The notes beneath the pieces are model-generated. The model did no database searches, was not told where the DNA came from, and was given only the letters and a program-made list of their open reading frames with translations. From Diphasiastrum complanatum (taxonomy: Eukaryota > Streptophyta > Lycopodiopsida > Lycopodiales > Lycopodiaceae), in NCBI GenBank assembly GCA_029204225.1, contig CM055094.1, positions 28,940,107 to 29,004,106 of the forward strand: a DNA stretch of 64,000 bases, in the 5' to 3' direction. Within the stretch, counting starts at the first letter, position 1. Each line of letters starts with the position of its first letter. The position numbers and the translations under genes were made by a program. Shown in pieces: positions 10,031-22,657 of this stretch.

Positions 10031-10704
10031 TCCAGCCTATTCCCATAACACTTGCAACACACAATGGTTCTGCTATCAATAAGAAAGACAAAAACAAAGT
10101 GGTCGCTGATCCTGCACCATCTCCAAGGAGATCTGCAAGGGAGAAAAGACAGCTTGTCAGGCATATACCCGACAGTTCAGCTTCTACTCAAGAAGAGATT
10201 TGTGGATTCAGAGGTAAACCACAAACCTATCAAGAAGTTGAATGTCCATAAAAGAACAAATGCATAAAGGCCATGGAAGACGAGATGGAATCCATGAAAA
10301 AGAACAATGTCTGGACTCTTGAACCAGTACCAAAAAACAGGAAGACTATCAAATGTAAGTGGATCTACAAATACAAATATGGACCAGATGACAATGTACC
10401 CAGATACAAAGCCATACTAGTTGCGAAAGGTTTTTCGCAGAAGTATGGTATTGACCACATCGACACGTTTTCTTATGTAGTCAGGCATACCTCGATATGC
10501 ATATTGTTCGCATATGCAGCAGCCTACGATCTGAAGATCCATATTGTAGATAAAAAAACAACATTCCTAGAAGAAGTCTACATGGACCAGCCACCTGACT
10601 TTACGTGTACGTCATTTGTTGACTATGCCTACAAGATGAGCATCTACGGACTAAAACAATCCGCCAGGAAGTGGCACAAAAAGAAGAATCATTCCGATCC
10701 TTAG
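10031..10704 (+). pseudogene. Copia D reverse transcriptase, N-terminal half
   Basis: The stretch before 10273 carries the SPRRSAREKR-type linker that follows integrase, then the RT start AMEDEMESMKKNNVWTLEPV, WIYKYKYGPDDNVPRYKAIL and VAKGFSQKYGIDHIDTFSYV. It ends with YGLKQSARKWH, the conserved RT motif before the catalytic YVDD. No integrase lies between gag (to 9990) and this segment, so about 1 kb or more of the element was deleted. A stop at 10704 separates it from the C-terminal half. Confidence 0.8.
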
Positions 10705-10718
10705 GCTTCTAGCCTTTA

Positions 10719-11160
10719 ATGGCATATGACAACGTCTATGTAAAGATCGTAGATAGTGAAGTAATCATCATTGGTGTATATGTTGACAACACACTCATAT
10801 TGTCAAAGAGTGACACCCTGATTGCACAGTTGAAAGAAGATATTTCAAGGCACTTTGAAATATCAGACCTAGCAAAAGCAAAATGCTACTTGGGCTTGCA
10901 GATTGACAGAGATCTTGAGGGTGGAAGATTGTATCTACACCAATCACGATACATCCAAAAAATCAATGATGATTTTCAGATGAAAAATTGCAAGGGAGTA
11001 AATACTCCAATGGTACTTGGCACAATATTGACGAATGCAGAGTGGGAAATGATGTTGTAAAAGCCTTACAGAAGGCTTATTGGCTCATTGATATACTTGG
11101 CAAACAATACGAGGCCAGGCATTGCTTACGTAGTGTTTAGATTGAGCCAATTCAATATTA
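10719..11160 (+). pseudogene. Copia D reverse transcriptase, C-terminal half
   Basis: This encodes GVYVDNTLILSKSD, in which the second catalytic Asp of YVDD is Asn, so the enzyme would be inactive even without the stops. It continues with HFEISDLAKAKCYLGLQID and VNTPM. The frame breaks at 11060; a shifted frame continues RRLIGSLIYLANNTRPGIAY to about 11150. RNase H is missing and a purine-rich tract (GAGAGGGAG, about 11238) leads to the next LTR. Confidence 0.8.
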
Positions 11161-11231
11161 ATCTAGGACCTAGGACCTACACACTGGAAAATTGTCAGCA
11201 AAGGGCGAGCTTGGGAATAAAAAAAATATCC

Positions 11232-12142
11232 GCTTTGAGAGGGAGCTAAAGAAACTTAAAGTTTTTAACCATCAAAGCTATTGTATTTTTTCTTGTGTTT
11301 TTCGGACTGCTGCAAATCTTTGAACTAGTATGCATATTTGAACTATTTTTTGCACAGTTCGCACTTTTCGCATTTCTCGTAAAAATCAACACATGGCCGA
11401 AATATGACTTAGAACATATTTCAAAGGACCTTCGAGTTTTTATAAAACTCCCAAAAGTAGAAGTGGGGCTTTGTTCAAAGTGGATATAAGTGGATAATGT
11501 CCACGTGTTTAGTGTCCCTTGGTACCAGCCCCTTTTGTCAAAAATTGTGAACTCCTGCAATTTTGTACGAAGTGAAGCGAGAGTCGAAGGGCGAACATAC
11601 CTCGAAAACCCTAAAGCACCAAACGAAACAAAATGACACGAAGGAAAACATTTCGTGCTGCCAACTGGCAGCTCGATGAGCGTGGCATATTGTACTCCAC
11701 GCTCAGCTGAAAGAGTTAGCGATAACAAAGAATAACTAACTAGTTGATTAGTGTCGACTTGTCTTGTAATTCTCTGTTTTAACTCTCTTGTAGACTCCAC
11801 ACTATGGAGATAAATATACATTCTGGATCAACATGAAACAGAGCAGAAGAAGACGATAGAGAGACAAAAAATAGATGTGCATGAAAGTCTGCCAACGAGC
11901 AGAACACAACAATTTGAGTTGAGTGTTAGGCCACCAACAAGCGAGACACTGACTATCTCACTCAGAACTCAAAAACTGATAATACAATTGCTCTCTTCTC
12001 CATCTCACTATTTTTTGTCATCTTGATTGTTTGAATCCTTTATGTTCTGTGATCTGTAGTCGCTTACTCAGGATCCTGAAGAGCTTTCGAAAAAAAAAAT
12101 CTAACCACACAAAAAGAATCAGTTCGCGACAGTTTCGCGACA
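11232..12142 (+). repeat. 5' LTR of Copia A (U3 start approximate)
   Basis: The LTR ends TTTCGCGACA at 12142, directly before TGGTATCAGAGC. A TATA-like box (GATAAATATA, 11804-11814) marks the U3/R side. The part from about 11788 to the end matches, inverted, 28968-29326. The left edge is placed just after the polypurine-like GAGAGGGAG of Copia D and is uncertain, since no canonical TG was found there. Confidence 0.6.
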
Positions 12143-12154
12143 TGGTATCAGAGC
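12143..12154 (+). other. primer-binding site of Copia A
   Basis: Exact TGGTATCAGAGC, complementary to the 3' end of plant initiator Met tRNA, immediately after the LTR. Confidence 0.85.
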
Positions 12155-12206
12155 ACTGAGGTTATGACTACTAATATCCAAGCTATGATTCTCTAAGCAA
12201 CACAAT

Positions 12207-12970
12207 ATGGCTACAACGATTCAGACAAGAATAGCAGTCAGTCTCGATGGTGAAGACTACAGAGTGTGGAAATTCAAGATCAAAACACTTCTGAAGGATG
12301 AAGGCATTTGGTCAGTGACCGAACTCACAGAGATGCAGCCTCGAGGGAGACCCAAGGAGAGCTTAGTGGATAAAAAAGGATGAACGTGCAATGGTGATCA
12401 TCATTTCATCCATCAACGAAGAAATACTCATGAAGATTGAAAACTGTGAGAGCAGCCATGAAGCATGGGAAAGACTAAAGTAGAAGTACAAAGTGAGGAC
12501 TGCCGCTTCCGTGATGCATCTTCACAATCAGCTACAATCTATACAATGGGATGGCAGCCAGTTGGATCAGCATGTTGAGAAGATCAGAACGATCTTCGCT
12601 CAATTCGCTGCATCAGGGCAAGAACACCAGGTCCCAGCACCACAATAGCTGATGTACTTCATGAAGTCCCTACTTGCGTCCTATCATCCATTGAGAATGC
12701 TCATACTGAGTCTACCAGATATGACATAAGAGAGAGCAATCAATCTTGTCGCTCAATCTTGATTGACTTCGGAGAGCTCGAAAACAACAGAGCAATGATT
12801 CTAGGTGATGGGAGTCAGCACAATGTCAAGGGCATCGAGACTCTAGCTACGAACACTGTCAGGTCAAGCATAGTTGCTAGGAGCACTCTACGTACCTTCA
12901 TTAAGAAGAGATCTGCTATCAGTCTCCAAGATGGCAGATCTTGAAATTCGAGTTCTATTCGATGGCAATA
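12207..12970 (+). pseudogene. Copia A gag and protease-region fragment
   Basis: The ATG at 12207 starts MATTIQTRIAVSLDGEDY, then WKFKIKTLLKDEGIW, typical Copia gag. Further gag pieces are recognisable in shifted frames with in-frame stops: EAWERLK followed by TAG, then HLHNQLQSIQWDGSQLDQH. Near 12785-12835 the segment NNRAMILGDGSQHNVKGI corresponds to the region after the protease, so the zinc knuckle and protease active site are deleted. The segment YVPSLRRDLLSVSKMA (about 12892-12940) runs up to the insertion point of element B. Confidence 0.75.
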
Positions 12971-13444
12971 TGTTACGTTCATGTCCTATACAAGGGAATC
13001 GGAATAATTCCTAACGTGAATAGCCGGTCACTCTAGGTGTATATGGTTATTGGTTATGCCTTGTCATTCCGGGCTTGGCCTGTAAAATAATTAATAATCA
13101 TCTGAGGGCCCATACCTATAATTGGACATAGGAGCACATGCATAGTGAATGACTGACTTCATGCAAGAATAGGAGGTCAATAGCTCAATATGGGTTGCAT
13201 GGGGGTCCTAAAAAGAATATTCTCTCTCTTGAGGAGAATAAGTCTAGTGGAAACTCGCCCGTCTTCCTATTGGAAATTCAGTTTCTTGAACCTGCTTCTC
13301 CTCCTCTCTCTTAGGTTCTTCGCTATGGCTTGGGGGCTAGGTCCAGGAGGGAGCTAGGTTTGGATGGGTGGTTTTGCTCCACAGGTGTCCTTTTGGTTGT
13401 TTTGCAATAGGATCTAGTCAGATCTTCATTTGGTGATCTTTACA
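12971..13444 (+). repeat. 5' LTR of element B
   Basis: Begins TGTTACGTTC and ends GATCTTTACA. The whole length aligns with the split 3' LTR. Confidence 0.9.
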
Positions 13445-16400
13445 GTGGTATTAGAGCTATGGATTTGTATCAATCAGAAGGTGGAGCTACTTCATGGATT
13501 TTCTCAATTTTTGTGGATTTCTCCTTGCATCTTACTTCCAGGTGGTGGAATTGATCTCCAAGTAGGCGAATTTTCTGAATTTGTTGTACTTTCAGCCTAA
13601 AGATCATAATTATGGGGTTTCTCCATAGTTTTTGGTGGAAATCTATGGATTTTTGATGGTTTTAGTGATTTTTTCACCTAGAATTGAAGTTTTTTGCTTG
13701 AAATCAATCATAGGTACTGGTGTAGTACGTTTTCCAGATTGTACTCGCTGTCTTACAGTCATTATTGATTGGATCTAATGATTGCATGATGTTGGAATAG
13801 TCAAAAGGTTGATTAGATAGTGATTTTGGACCAAAAATTGGGGTTTTTGGACCATAAATGGGCTATAGAAACCATGTTTGACTAGAATCAGAACTTTTGG
13901 TGCTTGCATGCAATGTATTTACAGGGATTTGGATCTGATTGCACGAATTTGTGGATTTTTCCCACAAATTTTGGTCAAAATTGGTCAAAACCAAGGTTTT
14001 TTGATGTTTTTTGGACTAATTTTGGGGTAGATCTCAAAATTCTCAGACAAGACTTGGTATGAACGTTTTCAGAGATGTAATGAATCTGTTCTTGAGCTTT
14101 CATGAAGTTTGGAAGGAATTAGACACCATTAGGGAGCTCAAAATACCAAAAATTAGTGTATTTTTGATGATTTTTGAGCATGAATACCTCTCAATTGGGG
14201 GTCTGAACCTATTGGTTCTTGTTACAAACTTAAAGATATGATGGATTGCGTCTTATTTGAGCCATCATGCATCCAAATTGGATAGATGTGCATTAGACAC
14301 CAACATATTGAAGTTTTGCTTGTTGAAGGAGGCCAAAAATGCATTTTTTGCATGATTTGAGCTTATGATTGCTTGCTGGACCTGTTAGAAGCTTCTATGC
14401 CTCTCTAATGAACCTTAGTAGAGTGCTTGTAATCTCTGATCCAAGGCTTTTGGGGCTGGGATGTGTTTTTTTATGATACCTCACCAAAAAAGTGCACCCT
14501 CCTACCTGTATTTTGTGCATTTACAGCTCGCACGTGTGAAGCCAAGGGTGCAGGGTGATGTGGCAAGTGCCTTGTAGACCCACTCTCCCTCCGTACTGTG
14601 CTTTAGAACGACCAATTTGGTGTCCTATAGAGAAAGTTATGGCTGTCGGAAGTTTGGCAATTTTGGAACTAAAATTTGCAAAATTTTCAAAAAATTTTGA
14701 TGCATGCATGCTTGTAACTCAGTGTAGTGCTTGTCTGTTGATGAAAATGTATATATAGACCTGTATGCATAAATGGATGCATGTTGCATGCGTAATCAGT
14801 AGATTGATCAGAAGATTTCTTGCATGAAGCTATTTTTGGCAATTCTAGTTCAAAAAGCAGATTTCCTAGTGGCCCTAGGCTAATTATGGGATTTTTTTTT
14901 TTCGTTTTTTTTGAAAAAATCAGTGCATGTCAAGTTTTGATATGTAACAGTGCCTGTGAATTTGATAAATCGATAATTTTAATCGATTTTCACAGTTGGT
15001 CCATTTTGAACTGATTTTGTGAATCCCAGTGCTAATTCCCAGTTTCTTGGCAAATTACGTAAAAATGGATTTTTATTGAAATCACTGCATGTCATGTAGG
15101 ATGCATGCAGGATGTTTCAAAATCATTCTAATATGTGATGGTAACTATGAAATTGTCAAGTCGATGTTTGGTCGATTTTCACAGTTTAGGTCCATATTGA
15201 AATGGAATTTGAAAATCCCAGTTTACGTAAAATTTGAAGAAACCATGGACGTTTTTTATTTGTTCCAATTCTTTGGTTATTGATCAAACAGAAATGACTT
15301 ATAAAGTGAATGATCTTACTGAGTTGAAATCGGTCGATTGTTAAGATCACTGTATCCTTCACTTTTAGTTGAAGATTTTGTGAATTTGTCCATTAAGGAG
15401 CATTTCTTGTTCTGAGGATCAATAAGGACCAAGAATAATGTAATCCAGTAGAACAGTTTATGATGGTCTATAAGGGGATTTGCTAGGGATTAAGTGTGGC
15501 ACTTAATGAACAAATCAAGTTCAGGGGGATAGTGATAAAGGTAACGATACCAAATTGAATTTTTTCCTAGTACAAATTTGGGATTGTGTTAACCTGAACC
15601 ATTTTTGGAAGGGGGGAAAAAAGTAGAGGCCTGATATGTAGATGATTGCTGGTCTTAGTGGTCCAATTATTTAATTCACATTCAATTCATGAAGTATAAC
15701 TAATTGCAAGTGAGAATGAAATTGAGAATTATTTAAGAAGACTGCCTCTGGGAATTTGGATTCCTTTTCCCCAGTGTGAATTAAAATTTTGAGAATTCGA
15801 GGATTCTAAGGAAAAAGTAGTGGCAAGACTGATAATCCATTTATGAAACCATCTTTGTTTTGCAATTGGATTTGGATCTTGCAAAGTAATGCAGATAGAA
15901 GGTGTTCCATACAAGAATGTAGTAAATTGGATTCTTTCCAGTTAGAGAGTATTTTTTTAATAATGACAGTAACAACCAAGAGAGCTCTCATTTGTTAAAA
16001 GAATTAAGTTCTTTTGACCGATTCTGGAATAGATATTGGATAGTTAGGACAATATGAGATTTGGTTTTTGTTGAAATGTATGTTTCTTTTGGGTTAGTGA
16101 TACATTCTATTGTACTGGATGATACATTCTGTTTGTCCATGTTGGGTACAATATGTAATGGTATTCTTTGAGTAACACTAAAGAAGCATGAGAGATTTCA
16201 ATTGTTAGGATTATCTCCTAGAATTGGTTGTGAATTTGATCCTATATCTGTGTATAGGAATGCCAAATCGTCTTTTTTGACTTTTTGGGCAAAAGAGATC
16301 TGGATGCAGAGGATTCTTGGAGGAAAAGCTGGTGGTATGGGACATCAGTGATTCTAAAGGGGATTTCTTGGGTAGAATGATCTGTAGACCGATGGTTAGG

Positions 16401-19400
16401 GATTGTTGTAAGGGTAATACTAGCAGAGTCCATTGGTTTTGGTTAAGGGTATTTTGGGAATTATGAGATATAGATCGATCCCTTAATGGTATCTCATTAA
16501 TTACAGAATATGGAAACTCTTAAATCTATTTCTCTATTCTATTAGACCTCTACTCTTTAGAAAATTCTTATTACATGACAAATGGATTGAGATTCATATA
16601 ATTCCTTCCAGTGTAGAACTATGTTCTGAAGGATTGTTATAATTATATGAAATTGTACTTCCATATAAGGTTTTTGAATATGGCTCGGAACTAAGGTTTC
16701 CTGAACCCTAACGTTAGTCTCTATTTGATAGTTGATTATCGAGAGTTAATATTTCTATCACTTGGGATAAGATATTCCACGATTATGAGGAAAAAGTCCT
16801 ATTTGTAAAAGTATTGGATAATTATTACTGACTTTTTCGAATCTTTGATATCTTATACGTTGTCTCTTGGGAACTTTTAAATCGAAATTATGGAATTTCT
16901 TTTTTAAAAGGGGGGAAGAAAAGATAGGGATAAGTCTTTCGAGGAATTAGCCAGATGCATTGATTTTGGAAAAAAATCTTGTATGTGTGCAATGGTAGAA
17001 CTATCTAGTTTGAAATAGACAAACTCTCTAAGTGATTATTTTGAGTAATTTGGAACTAGAGGAGTTTTGGGGTTATTGAGCTGTGAAATATTCATTAATA
17101 TGAGAAGTATTGATAAAGATTAAATTAAGATTCACTGATTGTAACCAAGTACCATTTTGTTATGGATTGGATCAGTGAAATAAAGCTTTAATCTTAACTC
17201 TATGTCCAAAGATGTCTGTATGAGTTAGCCTAATCTTGGTTTGTACGCTAAGATCTGTTGTAGGCTGACTGGTAGAAGGAATTTTGTTAATAAGAGTTAG
17301 ATGGTTGGAAAACTTGTGATGTGGAGCTATTCACTTCAAAGATTTTCCAGATATGTTATTTACTCATGAGAAATAGAGTTCTTTGGTAGCTGAGTTGCAA
17401 GATTCTCAGTGAATTATGTGAGTAACATATGCAGATTGTGGATATCTGTCAGTTTATAGCCTATGTTTATGTATAGGAATATAGTTGGATAAGTTGCTTA
17501 TGTACATCTTAATCTTGTGGATCTACTATGTGTTTCCTATGTACTGAGTTTATATCGTATACTTAAACTAGTCAAAGTACATAGACATATGAACAAGTAA
17601 TGTGTGGAACAGTTACTTGCTGGTTAATGTCTCTTTCTGTGGAAAGGATAATTCATTAACTTATTTTATGGTTTGGAAGAAGATCTAAATGTGGTGTTAT
17701 ACATGTATAATTGAGATCTGCACCTAGACATTTAAGATTTCTGAATAATTCACAATTAACTTGAGTAATTGGATTACTCCTAATTAGAAGTTAATTGGAT
17801 AAGTAAGCAATGTGAAGAGAATTCACCGAAAAACTGTTATTTTGATCTATATTGCTTATAAGTCACATGATTAGTGAGTCATTTGGTTTCATTTATGAGA
17901 ACTATGCATAGAATATAGAAGATTCTTGATATAGAATATTTCTTGAAGGAAAAATATCTTAAGTTATTGACTACATCCCAGTGAGCTCATATACATTTAT
18001 TGGATGACAGAGTCTAACTAATGTCAAGGATAGCCACTAAATTCAGTTGGAATTCAACAAAACTTTATAATCTCTAGATGTGGTTCTAGGTGATTGTATA
18101 AAGTTTATTATTTGTTAAAGACAAATGTTATAATGGTCTTTAATCACTTAGTTGAATATATAATTTGGAACTCATAATTTGGTTAAGAATCGAGATGGAA
18201 GAATATTCTTGGAATCCAGTAATTTTCCTCGTGGAAAAGATTTCAGAATGTTTCTTATATTTCCTGAGTGGTATGTTATGCATATACTCCAGTATCTCTA
18301 AGTATGGGTTTAGAATCCGATAGATTATGATTAACGAATCATAAGATTCTAAATGTTTATGATTGACGGATCATAAATTGATACTTAAAGGTCGTTAGAT
18401 GATTACATGGGAAGATGATGAGTAATTCTTGATCAATTGGTGGAGTTAAAATTTAGATTTGTTATTTGAACTCTAAATCTGTATACAAACTTGAAATTGT
18501 GTGGATCTCACAGGCATTTTCATTAAGTAATTGTTTACTTATGAGAAATTTGCTTACGTTTACAGATTGTAGTCAAGGAATGCTTGTGTACTGTTTTTTA
18601 ACCTAAAATCTCCGGTTAATTAGAAGCAGTTAAGTCTGTCAAAATTGCATGGTTGTTATTTTTTTGGCATATGATCCTAGGGATAGAGCACTTAGCTCAG
18701 GAGAGTATCTGGGGTACTGAGGACTGAGTTGAAGTCATTTTTATCTTGATGGATCTCCTAAGAGATTTTGATGGGATGAGTTTTGTACCAAAAAGCATTT
18801 AGGACAGGTCTACAAGTATTTGTGGATAGTCTTAGACTATAATTGTTTTGGATCTTTAACTTTTGAACATTGATTTCCAATATAAGGTGAGGACTCACCC
18901 AGTGATTCATGTAAATTGAGGTACATGAAGGTGATGTTATTAGATTGGAGAGAATCAAACCCAATAGGAAAATTTATCTTTTAGTGTACTTCTAAAAAGT
19001 CGATATAGTATTTCAGTGTAGAGATAGATAATTTGAGAATTATCCCATCTTTAAATACTTATTTGATATTGAAGTCAGACTAAAGATTGATTTTCAGGGT
19101 AATTGTGAAAGTTAAATGATTGATTTGTTAGCTTTTGAATTTAATCTTCAAGTTTGGTCGACTGCTCATCCGGTGTATCATATGTAAATTTAGTTTATAT
19201 GATGATGACAATTTGATGTACTGAAGATTTTGCCCATTTGGAAGATTTATCGCTCAATGTACCTTTGGACCTTGAATGAGTACTCAAGATCAGAGACAAA
19301 CAATTGAGAAATTGTTTTATCCTTGTGTGCTTGCTTAGGTTGGTTGGTCAAATTGAGGATAATGATTCATGGGAAGAGTTAAAAACATACAAATTGGATT

Positions 19401-19449
19401 TTTCCTAGTTACTCGTTCTGAGGACAGGACTGGTTTAAGGGGGAAAGAA
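13445..19449 (+). other. interior of element B, no coding capacity
   Basis: An AT-rich 6-kb stretch with stops in all frames. No gag, integrase or reverse transcriptase motif can be read with confidence. Near 19130-19445 broken frames give phrases such as HPVYHM, QLRN, DNDSWEE and SEDRTGLRGKE, in the order and position of the C-terminal end of Ty3/Gypsy integrase. This hints that the element derives from a Gypsy ancestor whose coding region has rotted. The polypurine tract AAGGGGGAAAGAA occupies about 19437-19449. Confidence 0.6.
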
Positions 19450-19734
19450 TGTTACGTCCATGTCCTATACAAGGGAATCAGAATAATTCCTAACATGGAT
19501 AGCCGGTCACTCCAGGTGTATATGGTTATTGGTTATGCCTCATCATTCCGGGCTTGGCTTGTAAAATAATTAATAATCATATGAGGGCCCAGACCCATAA
19601 TTGGACATAGGAGCACATGCATAGTGAATGACTGCTTTCATGCAAGAATAGGAGGTCAATAGCTCAATATGGGTTGATGGGGATCCTAAAGAAAATATTC
19701 TCTCTCTCTTGAGGAGAATAAGTCTAGTGGAAAC
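19450..19734 (+). repeat. 3' LTR of element B, first part
   Basis: Aligns with 12971-13257 and is cut after GTGGAAAC by the insertion of Copia C. The last five bases (GAAAC, 19730-19734) are the left copy of Copia C's target duplication. Confidence 0.9.
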
Positions 19735-20004
19735 AGTTAGAATTAAAGTTAGAATCACTGTGTTACTATACTGTGGGTCCTATCAGTGGATAAGGATCAG
19801 TTGGCCTCGCCACGAGGCAAGTCGACGGGACACGCGTCCCACCAACGGCAACCTGGGTCATGCATGGGTTGCCTGAGTGAACAACTATGTGTACAGTGTA
19901 ATTTCATTTTGAGAAATACAGCTACTATGTGAGCTTACTGAGGAGAGTGATTTTCTGTCTATGTTACTGTGTAGCAGTGTTCCTGTGCAAAGCAAATTCT
20001 AAGT
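19735..20004 (+). repeat. 5' LTR of Copia C
   Basis: Begins AGTTAGAATT and ends AATTCTAAGT, directly followed by the primer-binding site. It includes the palindromic GGGACACGCGTCCC near 19827-19840. Confidence 0.9.
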
Positions 20005-20016
20005 TGGTATCAGAGC
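20005..20016 (+). other. primer-binding site of Copia C
   Basis: Exact TGGTATCAGAGC directly after the 5' LTR. A long untranslated leader of 1.3 kb (20017-21316) follows before gag; nothing recognisable is in it. Confidence 0.9.
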
Positions 20017-21316
20017 CGTACAGGGAGTGTACACAATACAGTGTCGCCGTTGAAGAGAGCTTCGGGAGAATTGTCTTCTGAGAGTTCGGGGTTTTACGGC
20101 GGGGTGAAGACGAAAAGAGAAGCACTGGTGCATGGTTTCTAGTTTATAGAGGCTTGCTAAGCTCAATAGAGGGATTATTAGCCTGTGCATAGCATCAGAC
20201 AGGGAAAAATTTGGTGAAAAATTGACAATTTCGAAGCCAGCTGAAAATTGAAACCGGACTTAGGGTTACGGTTTTTATACATAATTGGTGATTTTTTCGC
20301 TGTTTGTGCACCGTTTTGGATGCCATAAGGACAGGAAGGAAGCTAATCACATTGTCAATGAGCCTGGGAGAGATTCTGAGGTTTGTGTTAGAGATTTGTC
20401 TCCAGACAATTAACCTAGCAGATTTGCGGTAAAAAGGTGAAAAAGCCACTTTGTCAAGTTGAGCTAAAATCATCGTTTCTCCACGGAATTTCCTGACTGA
20501 ACACTCTACAGTCATGGATTCAGTAGGGCGACCCTGTTCCAGGCCTCAGATTGTGTTCAAAACGATCTACAGGAGAGGTGGATCCAACATTTTTCAGGGA
20601 AGGAAGGCGCGGTCGCAGGCAGGGAAGTCGCGGGCTGTTCGCGCGCCCAACGCAACACTCAGCATAGTGTATCGAAGACCATAGCGTCTGCAAGAGTTTA
20701 GTTCGATGCCCAGATGAACTTTGAACCTGTGGATGAGGTGTCAAATGAATCAACGGTCCAGCATCTGTGATGGGAGAGAAATGTGAACCACAAGATCTGG
20801 TTCAGCCATTGGATGAGCTTTAAACAGGGTCCTAAAGAATTGAAGTGCATTCTGGCCTTCAACTTCATTAAAAATTTTCATACGGAAAGTTGAGTTGGGT
20901 CCCTTCACAAGTGAAGAGTGAAGTTTCTTCAAAGTGAAGAAACAGTTCAAACGCTAGAAAAGTCCCTATTTTTGGGTCCTTTGTCCATTATGACCCAAAC
21001 GAAAGGCTATAACCTCCAAACGAAGGGCACCCGGACTGTACCTACAAGTACGGTACAACAAAACAGAGCAGTTGCAGCGGAGAAAGTGTTCGGAGTACGC
21101 CAGAAGTAGTTTCACCATTCCACTGGGCGCGTCGTTCGGAGTTGACGACTAAGTGCATTTTGGAAGGCGACGCCGATTTGGCTTTCAAATTGGTGGAAAA
21201 GCGGCGAGTGGCCTGGTAAGAAAAAAAGTGCAGGTCATTATTTTCAACTTCTGACATCACTGTTGGCCTCGACATACTGTTCTTAGCCTAAGACATGAGT
21301 TTTAAGCAGTTTTGAG

Positions 21317-22264
21317 ATGGCAAACATGGGAGAGTCCATTTTGAGTGAAAGTAGCAAATTGGATGGGATTTCCAACTATGCAGTGTGGAAATTCAAAATG
21401 AAAAACATACTGATGGAGAAAGATGTGTGGGAAGTCATCACAGGTGATGAGAGAAGGCCGCCAAATGAAACAGACATCAAAGTGTTCGACAAAAAGATGA
21501 GGAAAGCTTTGAGCTTCATTAACTTGTCAGTGAAGGATCACATCATTACCCACATTTGTGATGCTATTACACCCAGACAGACATGGGATGTGCTAAAGGA
21601 GCAGTTCGAGACGTCAAATCCGTCAAGAATCATGTTTCTGAAGTCAAAGTTGAATAGTGCCCGCATGGAGCAAGGAGAGCACATTCAGACGTACATGACC
21701 AGAATCAAGACAATGAGAGATGAACTGCATTCTATTGGAGAGCGCATACATGATGTGGAGCTGGTGCATAATGCATTATGCGGCATTGCAGAACCCTATC
21801 AGATGTTTGTGAGCGGAATAGCATCAAGAGAAATATTGGCAAGCTTTGACGAGCTCACAGGAATCTTGATGCAGGAAGAACAACGACGAGAAATGGTGAA
21901 AGCTAGACGTCAAAATACTGATGATCAGACACTTGCAACACACCAAAAACAGGTCAAGGGCAAGGGCAAGAAGAAGACTAAACAACAATTTGCCAAGTCT
22001 CTGGAGGATGAGGGATCTTCCAGCAAAACTAAAAAGAAAGGCAACTGCTTCCATTGTGGTAAAAAGGGCCACTGGAAGAGTGAATGTCGCAAATTCCTGG
22101 CGGAACAAGGCAAGGGGAAACCAAAACAAGCAGGTAACCTTGTCGATGAAGGTGAGATTGAAGACTCTATCATCTTCATATCTGCATTGTCATCTAATCA
22201 AGATGATCAAGCATGGTATATTGACTCAGGAGCCACAAGACACATGACAGGTAACAAGAACTAG
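21317..22264 (+). CDS. Copia C gag and protease N-terminus
   Basis: An intact frame of 315 codons. Residues 10-60 carry KLDGISNYAVWKFKMKNIL, the Copia gag start. The UBN2-like gag body follows (TWDVLKEQFE, then YMTRIKTMRDELHSIGE). A Lys-rich stretch precedes a canonical CCHC zinc knuckle C-FH-C-GKKG-H-WKSE-C near residues 243-257. The ORF then enters the aspartic protease with WYIDSGATRHMTG, containing the D-S-G active site, and stops at TAG (22262-22264) where this family has a Trp (TGG), so one base substitution ended it. Downstream protease sequence resumes in the same frame. Confidence 0.9.
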   Translation: MANMGESILSESSKLDGISNYAVWKFKMKNILMEKDVWEVITGDERRPPNETDIKVFDKKMRKALSFINLSVKDHIITHICDAITPRQTWDVLKEQFETSNPSRIMFLKSKLNSARMEQGEHIQTYMTRIKTMRDELHSIGERIHDVELVHNALCGIAEPYQMFVSGIASREILASFDELTGILMQEEQRREMVKARRQNTDDQTLATHQKQVKGKGKKKTKQQFAKSLEDEGSSSKTKKKGNCFHCGKKGHWKSECRKFLAEQGKGKPKQAGNLVDEGEIEDSIIFISALSSNQDDQAWYIDSGATRHMTGNKN

Positions 22265-22657
22265 TTCAGTAGTTTGAAGGCATTGGATAATGGGACATCT
22301 GTTTCACAAGCAAATGGTGAAGTGTGCATGATCAAGGGAATAGGCACAGTTTCAATCCAACTGCCTGATGGCAAAAGCAGGATGATTAGGGAGGTACTTT
22401 ACGTACCAGGTTTGAAGAAAAATCTATTTTATGTTGGAGTCATTACTGATCAAAAGTTGAAAGTAGAATTTGCCCATGATCGTTGCTTTGTGAAGGATGT
22501 GAACCAAAAGTTCAAAGTTATTGCGAATGGAATAAGAGAGCCCAATACAAAATTGTACAGGTTGAATGCTACAATCAAGGGGCAACATGGACTTATATCA
22601 TCCGTTCCTTTGCAAACTGAATTGTGGCACAAGAGGCTTGGTCACTTGAACTTGTGA
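22265..22657 (+). pseudogene. Copia C protease end and pre-integrase region
   Basis: In the same frame after the TAG, the segment reads KALDNGTSVSQANGEVCMIK, then VLYVPGLKKNLFYVGVITDQ, the conserved stretch after the protease. It ends with LWHKRLGHLNL, the start of the GAG-pre-integrase zinc-binding motif. A TGA at 22657 interrupts the region again. Confidence 0.85.
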
